Below, in pieces: positions 40,515 to 49,757 of a DNA stretch of 53,968 nt (position 1 is its first letter; each line of letters opens with the position of its first letter). The notes beneath the pieces are model-generated. The model was not told the origin of the DNA and searched no databases. It saw only the letters and a program-made list of their open reading frames with translations. Made by a program: the position numbers and the translations under genes. The stretch covers positions 105,791-159,758 of the forward strand of contig NW_005199916.1 in the NCBI RefSeq assembly GCF_000372725.1. Reading direction: 5' to 3'. The DNA is from Emiliania huxleyi CCMP1516. Its lineage: Eukaryota; Haptophyta; Isochrysidales; Noelaerhabdaceae.

Positions 40515-41450
40515 GTACCTCATGTATCGGAGTTATGGTCCTGATACGACCTGTGAACGTGAAGAGAGTGGTACCAGCACTGTCGATCGTTACGGCACGC
40601 AAGGGGGGCCTCCCGGACGTATGATCCTAGCCCAATAAGTTCCACGGAGCAGATTTGGATTTTTGACAGAATTAATGCACTGCCCCCGCACGATACTAAC
40701 TATCGTAGTTTTGGTCCCGGTGCCCTTCACGGCACCACACCGCCGCTTGAAGGCCCGAGATTAGCCTAGCAGTGAGTGGGCATCGCCTGCCGGTCGGCTG
40801 GGCACGAGCCAAGCACTTGGGTGGCCGTCGACCGAGTCCGAGCGGCGCCTGAGGTGGGTGCCACGGCGTCCGCACGAAGGCGTGGCGGGGTGAGGAGCCA
40901 GGGGTGGTGAACACCTCCCCGACGGGCGCGCGGCGCGCCGGATGGTCCGCCGAGGCCGCCGCCGCCCCGGCGGCGGCGATGGGGGCGGCGGGGCCGACCC
41001 GGCCGGCGTTTGTCGGCTCCACCTACAGAGAAGCAGCCTCTGTGGGTCGACGATACTAACTCGGTAGTAACGCGGAGCGGTGCTGTGCGGCGCCGAGTCG
41101 TGCGCGAGGCGACCTCCTGAGGCTACCTGAGCTGGCAATGGATGCCACCAGGACGCACGGCTAGCAGGAGCCAGTCAGGCATGCCCTGCTGTGGAGCAGA
41201 GCCAGCTGGCGCACCGGCGATACTAACTCAGCGCGCCGCGAGAGGCGAATCTGGGCGACTTTGGAGGCGCAGTTCTCGAGCTTGCCGTCGACGATTGATG
41301 TCGGGTAAATTGTCACTGCCGTCCGGGAAGGTCTTCTCTCAACAGGCCGAGCGCCGTGGCCTGGCTCGGCTCGCCGCGAACGCCGCGAATTTATCAGGAC
41401 CAAAACTCACGAGACCTCGATACTAACAAAAACTACGATACATGAGGTAC
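40515..41450. mobile_element. Inverted-repeat element carrying four CGATACTAAC words
   Basis: GTACCTCATGTATCG at 40515-40529 is inverted at 41436-41450, with further related bases inward (GAGTTATGGTCCTGATA versus GAGTTTTGGTCCTGATA). Internal 10-mers CGATACTAAC occur at 40691, 41051, 41218 and 41418. It starts two bases after the 39-bp-TIR element and ends 16 bases before the Mpo1-like ATG. Confidence 0.65.
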
Positions 41451-41466
41451 GGCGCATCGCGCGACG

Positions 41467-43694
41467 ATGCCCGACCCGACCAACCTTGCCCTCATCGGAG
41501 GCGTCTTTGGCCTGCTCATCGGCTCCATCTTCTCGCAGCGCGCGCGCTGCGGCCTCGCGTACCTCGTCGTGCCGCTGCTCTCCGCCTTTGCTTTGCACCG
41601 CGTGTGGGGCACGAGTTTCGACCTCGTCGAGGAGCTGACCTTCTACGCGAGCTACCACTCCGACTGGCGCAACCAGCTCGTCCACATCGTCTTCGTCCCG
41701 CTCCTCGTCGCGTCGGCGATGGTCTTCCTCGCCTACGTGCCTCCGCTCGCCCGCGCGAGGCCGCTCGGGCTGCCGCTCAACTGGGCGACGCTCGCGGCGG
41801 CGGCGTGGTCGCTGCACTTCGTGCACGCGGCGCCGCTCGTCGGCTCCCTCGTCGCCGCCCTCACCTTTGCCTTTGCAGTCGGAGCCACGGGCGTGGTGGA
41901 GCGCGAGCGAGCAAAGAGCGGCACGCGCGCGGTGCCGTCGAGGGAACAGCAGGGCCGCGCCGCGCTGTGGGCGGGCGCGCTGCACGTGCTGGGCTGGTAC
42001 ATGCAGCTGCACCCTGGCCACGCCCTCTTCGAGGGCCGCAAGGCCTACCGCGCCCCATCCCACTCCTCTCTGCTCTCGACACTGCAGTTGGTCAGTGACG
42101 GTTCACGGACTCTCACAGTTCGCTGCGAGTGCCCCACTGTGGAAGAGTGCGCAAGGAGTGGCCCAACCCCTCCGCTGCGTGCCCTCCTCCTCCGCCTGCC
42201 TGCGCCGCCCGCTCTCCTCTTCACCCATCTCCCTGCTCCGCCGCCCTCCCTCCTCCCTCCGCCTCCCTCTGCCCCCGCCCCGCCGCGCCTACGCAGAGTG
42301 TGGCGGGGACGTGTCTGGGACATGTCCGGGACATGTCCGGTGGGCGGGTGTAGGCGGCGCTGGTGGACGCGCTCGTGCAGTCCTTCATGGACGCGCCGCT
42401 CTTCGTCTGGATGGAGGTGGCCGTCTAGCTCGGGATGCGGCTTTGCCGCTCTCGCTGCCCCTCCCGTTCCTGGCCCCTTCCTGGCCCCTTCCTGGCCCCT
42501 TCCTGGCCCCTTCCTGGCCCCTTCCTGGCCCCTTCCTGGCCCCTTCCTGGCCCCTTCCTGGCCCCTTCCTGGACCCTTCCTGGCCCCTTCCTGGCCCCTT
42601 CCTGGCCCCTTCCTGGCCCCTTCCTGGCCCCTTCCTGGACCCTTCCTGGACCCTTCCTGGACCCTTCCTGGACCCTTCCTGGACCCTTCCTGGACCCTTC
42701 CTGGACCCTTCCTGGACCCTTCCTGGACCCTTCCTGGACCCTTCCTGGACCCTTCCTGGACCCTTCCTGGACCCTTCCTGGACCCTTCCTGGACCCTTCC
42801 TGGACCCTTCCTGGACCCTTCCTGGACCCTTCCTGGACCCTTCCTGGACCCTTCCTGGACCCTTCCTGGACCCTTCCTGGACCCTTCCTGGACCCTTCCT
42901 GGACCCTTCCTGGACCCTTCCTGGACCCTTCCTGGACCCTTCCTGGCCCCTTCCTGGCCCCTTCCTGGACCCTTCCTGGCCCCTTCCTGGACCCTTCCTG
43001 GACCCTTCCTGGCCCCTTCCTGGACCCTTCCTGGACCCTTCCTGGACCCTTCCTGGACCCTTCCTGGACCCTTCCTGGACCCTTCCTGGACCCTTCCTGG
43101 ACCCTTCCTGGCCCCTTCCTGGCCCCTTCCTGGCCCCTTCCTGGCCCCTTCCTGGCCCCTTCCTGGCCCCTTCCTGGACCCTTCCTGGACCCTTCCTGGA
43201 CCCTTCCTGGACCCTTCCTGGACCCTTCCTGGACCCTTCCTGGACCCTTCCTGGACCCTTCCTGGACCCTTCCTGGACCCTTCCTGGACCCTTCCTGGAC
43301 CCTTCCTGGACCCTTCGCCCACAGGTCGCCTTCAAGCTCGGGTACGACCCGGCCCTCGAGTCGCAGCTGCAGGCCAGCGGGGCAGGGAGAGGGGCAGGGA
43401 GAGGGGCAGGGAGAGGGGGAGGGAGAGGGGGAGGGGGAGGGGCAGGGAGAGGGAGAAGGGCAGAGAGGGAGAGGGGCAGTAGAGGAGCTGAGAGGGAGGA
43501 GGTTGCGGAGAGGAGCCAAGAGGAGGCGAGAAGGGGCGAGGGGGGGGCGAGAGGCCCACCCGAGCTAGTTGGGACCGCCGAGGCGAGCTGCGAGAGGGTA
43601 CAAAGGGGACCACGGATGGACTCCCCCCCCCTCCCCCCCTTCCCCTCAGGCGGCGGTAGAGAAGCGGCATGCGGAATGGGCGCAGGCGGCGTAG
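41467..43694 (+). CDS. Mpo1/DUF962-like membrane protein (4 exons)
   Basis: Exons 41467-42042, 42354-42416, 43325-43372, 43650-43694 join in one frame (243 residues). Motifs of the Mpo1 (YGL010w)/DUF962 family: FYASYHSDWRNQLVHIVFVP with His and Asn/His ligand positions, several membrane helices, LHVLGWYMQLHPGHALFEGR, then across introns KAALVDALVQSFMDAPLFVW and EVAFKLGYDPALESQ. Yeast Mpo1 is an ER Fe2+-dependent dioxygenase in alpha-oxidation of 2-hydroxy fatty acids, so a similar role is inferred. Intron 1 (42043-42353) and intron 3 (43373-43649) are GC-AG. Intron 2 (42417-43324, GT-AG) is a giant 11-bp minisatellite and starts with a diverged copy of exon 3. An inverted-repeat element ends 16 bp before the ATG. 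Confidence 0.85.
42470..43316 (+). repeat. TTCCTGGACCC minisatellite, about 75 units
   Basis: About 847 bp of the 11-mer TTCCTGGACCC alternating in blocks with TTCCTGGCCCC, essentially without other change. It occupies most of Mpo1-like intron 2 and ends TTCGCCCACAG, the acceptor. Confidence 0.97.
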
Positions 43695-43928
43695 TATAGG
43701 CCGCTGCACCTCGGCGGCGTGGTCGGCCACGTAGCGGCGGCACTGTGCGAGGAGCCGCCCGTCGCCTGAGAACGATGTGTGCCGCGCCGCTTCGAGCAGT
43801 GGCGCGGCGGCGTTCGCTGGCCTGACGCTCTCTCCTGCCGCGCGCTTACGCGCGACGTGTGTTACATTTTTGCAAAACAATTCTTGAGACTTGACTAACT
43901 CCGAAAGAAAAAAAGTTACGTATATACG
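43695..43928. other. Short spacer with a possible minus-strand exon
   Basis: On the minus strand 43840-43700 reads NAAAPLLEAARHTSFSGDGR then CRRYVADHAAEVQRPILRRL, which is protein-like but without start, domain or clean junctions. Confidence 0.25.
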
Positions 43929-44481
43929 GGGAGCGGACCCTGAGTTGACCAGGGGTTGTGCGCTGGGTCCTCCTGCTCGGCTCCAGCCAGTAAACAAGTC
44001 TTGTCATCAACAGAGTAGATGGATCTGGCCTCGGGGCCGATGTGACCAAGCGCTGGTAGCGTGGTTTAACCTCACACCCATGGTCTCACAGTGTGCCGGC
44101 AGTCGCCGAGCAGTGTCGCTCACACAAGCCGCAGCACAAGAGACTGAGGGCCAGTGAGGGCAAGCCCATCGCTGTCACAGCTGTGGCAGCCGCACAGTGG
44201 GTTGTGCCAACTGTGCAGAGCGTGTGAGCAGCAGAGGAGCTGCTCTCCAAGCTTCAGGCGCAAAGAGCTGCATGCCACTGAAGGCGCTGTCGAGGTTCGC
44301 CGAGCGCGGCGCAGGTTGAGGGAAGCCGCCACCGACGAGCGCGTTGGAGTATTCACTCCGGACAAAGACGGGGACACAGCGGACGGTGCGGGGTGTGTCC
44401 CCGTCATAGCGGCGAGGCGCGGGACCGTCTGTGGCGAGGTGGGTCGCGTCCCTCGATTTCCTCAACTCAGGGTCCGCTCCC
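43929..44481 (+). mobile_element. MITE copy 2 with perfect 20-bp terminal inverted repeats
   Basis: GGGAGCGGACCCTGAGTTGA at 43929-43948 and its exact inverse at 44462-44481. The 553-bp interior matches 22619-23171 in opposite orientation throughout. Flanks TATATACG / TTATTACG could be a decayed 8-bp target duplication. No coding capacity, hence non-autonomous. It sits in a spacer between convergent genes, as copy 1 does. Confidence 0.9.
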
Positions 44482-44976
44482 TTTATTACGGACTCCCCAA
44501 CACAGATCGGGACACTCACACTGGGAGTCGTGTGGGGACCAGACTCGGCGAAGTGGTACGTAGTTCGGGGCCCCCTTCGGCGGGGGGGGGGGGGGGTAGG
44601 CCTCTCGCGAGCGAAAAGGGGGGGTCGGGGTTGAACTACTGACGAAGCAGAAACTAGCGCAGACGAGAGCAGGGCATCGCGGCGGACGGCGGAGTCGGAG
44701 CGGACGGCATCGGCCGCCGAGGGAACGTAGGTAACAAGAGGCACGAGGAGTCGCAGGAGTCGAGGAGGGCGCGGCGACCGCAACCGACGATGGAGGACCC
44801 ATCGCCAGGCGATGCAGTTAGTTGCAGAGAGCAGACGACACGGGGAGGCGGAAGAGAGCGCCATAAGCATAATCACAGTTCGCGCAACAAATTCGGCGAG
44901 CGGCTCGGCCGGCGACAGCGCCACTGGTGCAATAGACGCCTCTGCGAGGAGCGGTGCGCGGCGGTGCGCCCCCGCC
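44482..44976. other. Spacer, nothing recognised
   Basis: Contains a G homopolymer of about 14 at 44582-44596. No gene seen. Confidence 0.4.
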
Positions 44977-45384
44977 TCACTCGTCGTCCGCGGCCTCGTC
45001 GTCCACCTTGGCCTCGGACTCCCCCTCCCCCCGCGGGCTCCTCTTCCCCGAGGAGCTCTTCTTCGTCTTCTTCATGCCCGCCCTGCCCGCAGCCTCGTCG
45101 CCGCTGTCCGGCGCGGCGTCCTCGCCGCGGGGCGGCTTCAGGTCGATGTCGAAGAACTTGCCCGCCAGCTTTGGCAGCACCAGCTCGAGCAGCCGCTGGT
45201 TGAGCTCGGGCGGCACCGCGCACGACCGCAGGACCGTCAGCTCGTGCGACAGCTCAACCACCTTGGGCGGCGGCTCGCTCAGCATCACGACCTTGGCCTT
45301 CTGCGCGCGCGGGTGCCAGAAGATGCGCACCCGCGCCTCGACCGACACGCGCTCGAGCCGCAGCCGCGCGAGCGCCGCCTTGGG
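44977..45384 (-). CDS. 3'-terminal exon of a protein interrupted by a repeat
   Basis: Minus-strand frame from an AAG|GCG acceptor-like site (45384) reads AALARLRLERVSVEARVRIF, WHPRAQKAKVVMLSEPPPKV, VPPELNQRLLELVLPKLAGK, FFDIDLKPP, then a Lys/Ser/acidic tail (MKKTKKSSSGKRSPRGEGES) to the stop at 44977. The pattern of a beta-strand pair followed by an amphipathic helix faintly recalls SMP/TULIP lipid-transfer domains; that is a guess. Directly upstream is the 90-bp dispersed repeat (45409-45486), and I see no 5' exons beyond it. The gene may be truncated. Confidence 0.45.
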   Translation of the reverse strand, partial: PKAALARLRLERVSVEARVRIFWHPRAQKAKVVMLSEPPPKVVELSHELTVLRSCAVPPELNQRLLELVLPKLAGKFFDIDLKPPRGEDAAPDSGDEAAGRAGMKKTKKSSSGKRSPRGEGESEAKVDDEAADDE

Positions 45385-45408
45385 CAGGGTTCACCCACAC
45401 GACAGGGA

Positions 45409-45486
45409 AAGAAAGAAAGAAAGAAAACAGACAACCCAAGGGAGGGATGGGAGACGGCACGCCGCCACCACACAGGGATTTTAAGG
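45409..45486 (+). repeat. Dispersed 90-bp repeat, copy 2
   Basis: Same orientation and near-identical to 29229-29320 (GAAAGAAAGAAAGAAAACAG ... ACACAGGGATTTTAAG). Confidence 0.9.
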
Positions 45487-45581
45487 AGAGGTGTGTGATG
45501 CGCTAGCCGTCGCCCACCCTGGGGAGTCTGCATCTTCCTATCTCTTTTCGCAGTCTCTCGCCGCTTCTCGCTGCAACCTTC

Positions 45582-45773
45582 ATGCCACCTCGCGGTCGTC
45601 CCACTCTCGTCGTTCTCTCCCTTGTCACTTCCTCCTCTGTCGCGTCGTTCTCTTCTGCCTCGACAGGAGTGCCGCGGGGCGCGAATTCTTTTGCCCCGAA
45701 TTCCCAAACTGGCGATGGCGGAATCCGTTGGTCTGTTGGAGAGGATACAGGTAGGAGCAATAGGCAGGCCTGA
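45582..45773 (+). CDS. Possible small targeted protein, incomplete
   Basis: ATG 45582 gives a good signal or transit-type N-terminus (MPPRGRPTLVVLSLVTSSSV, ASFSSASTGVPRGANSFAP). The frame ends at 45773. Another frame (45745-45930) reads VGAIGRPDITPLETSPRALT and could be a second exon after a GT-AG pair near GATACAG|GTAGG. No family recognised. Confidence 0.3.
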   Translation: MPPRGRPTLVVLSLVTSSSVASFSSASTGVPRGANSFAPNSQTGDGGIRWSVGEDTGRSNRQA

Positions 45774-46214
45774 CATCACGCCACTTGAGACATCCCCGAG
45801 AGCTCTCACCAGCCGCACGCTCGACGCGCCGCCGCCAATCTCACCAGCCATGGCTTCCATTCGCTCGCGGCCAGCGCTTGGCAACTTTAGCCTGCACACT
45901 TCGAGCAACGACATTCTGAGGGATGTGTGACGCGATTTGCTCGATTGCGTCGGCTCATGTGTGCGTGTTTGGGCGCCACACGCTGTCTGTGGAGAGTCTC
46001 GAGATGGCATGGGAGGAGAGCGGCTTGCGCTTCGGTTTCCTTCTGCGCTGCGCCTCGCGCAATGACCCGCATGCTGTGATGATGGTCTTAGATCTTACGT
46101 GCACTGAAATCACCGCCCGCTTTCGCACACATAACACCCTCGAACACTGGCGCCGTGCGGCGCTCACACAGAACACCCTCTGAACACTGGCACCGTGGTG
46201 TGCGTCTGACGGCC

Positions 46215-46832
46215 TCAGTCAAAGTGCCCAAATCCTAGAGCGTCAATCGCGGCCGAGAAAGCGGCGAAGCCAGCGCAGCCGACGCCCATCGCCTGCGGCC
46301 CCGCGCCGGCCGCGAGGACGCCGCCGGTGAGGCAGCCTATCGAGGCGAGCCGTGGCGGGCTGAGGGGTGTGAGCGGCCGTCTTCTCTCGGGCTGCCGAAC
46401 GGCGCGCCTCCGAAGATCGAGTTCCAGCGGTCAGACTGCGGGGGGCGGCGCGCAGGGAAGAGTGAGGAGGCATCGCGCAGGCGCGGGCCGCGCGCGGGCT
46501 GGAGGCAACGGGCGGTCACACACGCGTCCGCGCGACTTTTCGACAAAGCATTCCGAGACTGAGAAGACGGCGCCGATCACGAGGAGATTCTTTCCCCAGG
46601 AGCGCGACTGCGAGCCCATCTCCCTCACCCCCCGCCGCATCTGCTCACGCAGAGGCAGGTGCTCCGTCTCTTGTTGCAGCTGCGAGTTGAGCGGGGTGAG
46701 CACAGCGCCCAGCACGAGCCCAGCGCCGCCGCCGACGACGCCGCTCACAATCGCTTGCATGGTGCAGCTCTCGCGGAAGGCCTGGCCAGGCTCGACGGGC
46801 GGCTGCCAAGGCGTGGGGAAGGTGAACGGCAT
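46215..46832 (-). CDS. TIM22: TIM22, Tim17/22/23-family inner-membrane translocase subunit
   Basis: Exons 46832-46524, 46435-46408, 46336-46215 give 152 residues in one frame. Family features in order: [40 protein letters not shown] (first TM helix), then [82 protein letters not shown]22 forms the carrier translocase that inserts multispanning proteins into the mitochondrial inner membrane. Intron 1 (46523-46436) is GT-AG. Intron 2 (46407-46337, 71 bp) is GC-AG and falls inside the signature GG|CLTGG. The middle exon is only 28 bp. No targeting presequence, as usual for the family. Confidence 0.92.
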
Positions 46833-47420
46833 ATACAGCTCTGGGTTCGGAATTTTGGGGACATGGTACAGTCATGACTATAGCCGCAGCCACTCCCAGC
46901 TGCTCGGTGTGAACAGAGTTCGTACACCGAGCAGCAGGGAGCTCCGCAACTCGAGATCCCTCGAGAGTTCACGCGGAGTCGGCTGGGGCTATACCAGACA
47001 GGGTACAGTTCGCATTAAGAAAACGTCATATCTCATATGCACAAACCCTACCAAGCGATTTCCGCAAACATCTAAACCACGGCGCGCCGCAGGCGCGGCC
47101 CCGAGAAAAGGCCAGATACGAGTGTGAACGGGAGCCCCAGCTGCAGCTCAAAACTTCTCTTCGCCTGCGACGCGCGCACTTGTCACTTTTCAAGTCTGCG
47201 GTGTTCTGAGTGGAGTGGTCAGTGGATGGAGGCGTGTGTGCGTCTTCCCGTCATCCAGAGAACCGACTCGGCGGCAGACTCTGGCATCGCCCTCGCGGAC
47301 CGCAGCTTGAATACCTCTTGAGCACTTGAGCACTGGATAGGGTCGATCCGCATGGTACGGGACCCATGCTTTTTTTGTAATCGTCCATCAAGGTATCGTT
47401 ACACTATGGCGAGCGCGCAA
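46833..47420. other. Spacer between TIM22 and the Copia remnant
   Basis: Short ORFs only. No 5' LTR, primer-binding site or gag could be recognised upstream of the retroelement. Confidence 0.4.
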
Positions 47421-47599
47421 CAGTCTGGTGTCGGTGTATTCACAGCCTTGTTATTGCAACTGACCGGATTGCAGAGATAGCCTACTCAGCCTTCATCGAC
47501 GACGACAACACCGAGGTCGCATGCGTCTGGAACGACACAGGCTGCAAGCCGCCGCCAATCGAGATAGCGCTTGCAATCCAGTCCGTCGCTTCACAGACT

Positions 47600-49288
47600 A
47601 TGCCCGACATCAAAACAGTCGAACAGGCTCGCCAGTCTATTTACTGGCCTCTCATCAAACGTGCTATGGAGGATGAGATTCACGGAAAGTACGTCGTCAA
47701 CCGAGCGTGGGACGTTGTCCGACAGGAGCCGTGGATGCACGTCATTGGAGTCAAGTGGGTCTTTACCTTTGTCTTCAATGACGACGGCAGCATCGCCAAG
47801 GTCAAGGCTCGTCTCGTTGGGAAAGGCTTTGGACAACGTGAAGGCAAGGAGTACCACGAGTGTTTTGCGCGCACTCTGAGCGCAACAGCCTTCCGCCTAT
47901 GGTGTGCCATAGTCGCTGACGAAGACCTCGAGACTGACACGGCCGACGGCGTCAAGGCGTTTACTCAGGCTGACGTCGATGCCGAGATCTACACCCAGAT
48001 GCCACCCGGGTTCGTCAAGAAGGGCTTTGTGCTCATGCTTCTCAAAGCGCTTGAGGGCATCAAACAGGGCTCCTACCTTTGGTTCAAACTCAACCAGGAC
48101 GCCCTCGTCAAGCTTGGCTGCGTCGCCTCGCTCACCGAGCCAAACTTCTACAGCCACCCAGCCTTTCGCCTAATCATCGTTGTTTTTGCAGACGACGTCG
48201 CAAACGGCTTTGCCGCTTCCGCCACCGACCAGTACGTCCGGTTCAAAGAGGAATATGGAACGTACATCAAGATTGCGACGCTCGATATCGTCCCCATCTC
48301 CGTCTTCACCGGAATCGAGGTACTCCGCGACCGAGCCAACCGCACGCTCACTATTCGGCAGACCCGGTACATCGAGCGGATTGCCGCCCTCTACGGCAAC
48401 GAGATTGGCGCTCGTGCTCAGTCCACCCCAGCCGGCTCGACCGACGTCCAGCGCGCCCTCTTCGATAAGCTCGAGCCTGCTGCCGAGTGCGACCGCATCC
48501 CCGTCACCGAGTTCCTGAAGCCGCTAGGAACCATCGGGTGGCCTGCCGAGATGACGCGCCCCGACATCAAGTACTTCTTCTCGAAGCTCGGCTCTTTCTC
48601 TCAGGCTTGCGGCGCCGTCCATCGTGACGCCATCATGACCGTCATCAACTATCTCAACGCCACAAAGCACCTCGGCATCACCTACGGCGGAAAGCTCAAG
48701 ATCCCCTACGGACTCGACACTTTCCCGCCAGGCTTCATCGAGTCTCGTGGCCTCCACGCCTACCATGACGCCTCCTTCGGCAAGGCGCCACACTACGGCG
48801 GATGCGTCGTGATGTTCAACAACGGCGCCATCGACTGGAGCGCCAACAAGTCCAAGATCGAGGCTCTCAGCGTCGCCGAAGAGGAGACCGCCACCGCCTC
48901 CGTAGCCGCCAAGAAAGTCGTCTCCTGCCGGCTCATGCTCGAGGACGCTGGCCGAGCTGTCGCAGGACCCACGCCCCAGCTCGGTGACTGCAAAGCCGTC
49001 TTTGACATCATCGTCAAGCCCGGCTCTACTGCTCGCACGCGCTACTACGAACGTGCCACCATGTTTGTCAAACGCCTCTTCATGCTCCGCCACGTCGCGC
49101 CGTACCTCGTCGGCACTGCTTATATGATCGCCGACGTCTTCACCAAGACGCAGGCGACGCGAGCTATGTTCTTCACCTGTCGCGACTACATGCTCAACGC
49201 CAGCAACGGCCCCGGCTTTGCTGTGACGCTCCAGGGGCAGGCTGCCCGGCTGTGGAGCAATCTCGTCGCGACCGTCGGCAAGGCGTGA
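47600..49288 (+). mobile_element. Ty1/Copia retrotransposon, reverse transcriptase-RNase H part
   Basis: 562-codon frame, open in frame upstream to about 47450 (AEIAYSAFIDDD, EVACVWNDTGCKPPPIEIAL). Copia RT motifs: VIGVKWVFTFVFNDDGSIAK, KARLVGKGFGQREGKEYHEC, QADVDAEIYTQMPPGF, catalytic IVVFADDVANG (FADD in place of the usual YVDD), YIERIAALYG, PLGTIGWPAEMTRPDI. RNase H region: LHAYHDASFGKAPHYGGCVV, WSANKSKIEALSVAEEETAT, YMIADVFTKTQ. Gag, protease and integrase, which precede RT in this family, are absent, so the element is 5'-truncated. The surviving frame has no stop. Confidence 0.92.
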
Positions 49289-49339
49289 GTCATCACCCCT
49301 TCGCCGAAGACGCGCGAGTCGTCCGAGATAGTTGCCGAT

Positions 49340-49720
49340 GCAACTAGGGGGGAGCGTTAGAGACGACTCTCTCTCTCCCAACTGTGAACAGTCGTTATCT
49401 GTATATGCGCAGCTATTCATAGCCGCGCCTGTTGTTTGTGTGTGTATCCGCGCTCTTGGCGCGATTACGAGACTGACTAGTGTGTCGCACTAGTTGTACT
49501 TTTCGTAATAGTATTCCGCATTCATTGCGAGGGCGGACCACTCCTAGCGTGCAGACCGCGGGAGCTGGTGCCGCGGCCAGTGTAGACCTGGCCTGCGCTG
49601 TGACGCGCGCGCTCATCTTCAACGTCCGTTGCGGTTCTTTGCTCGCGTGGAGGCGGCGCGCCGCGCGTCGGCATTGGCGCGCATGGAGAAATGGTGCGCT
49701 CGGTAGCCAGCGGCCGGATT
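49340..49720 (+). repeat. Probable 3' LTR of the Copia element
   Basis: A polypurine tract, CTAGGGGGGAGCG (49343-49355), follows the RT stop, as expected next to a 3' LTR. After it come GTTAGAGACGACTCTCTCTC, a TATATG-type AT-rich patch (49395-49420) and a second AT-rich area near 49500. The downstream border cannot be set without the 5' LTR. Confidence 0.55.
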
Positions 49721-49757
49721 ATTGCAGCAGACGGCCGCCGCGGCCGGGCTGAGGCAG

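Noticed and set aside
41867..43743. Long ORFs of 364-671 codons through the TTCCTGGACCC tract in several frames
   Set aside because: They are translations of an 11-bp minisatellite inside an intron. All frames stay open because the unit has no stop codon.
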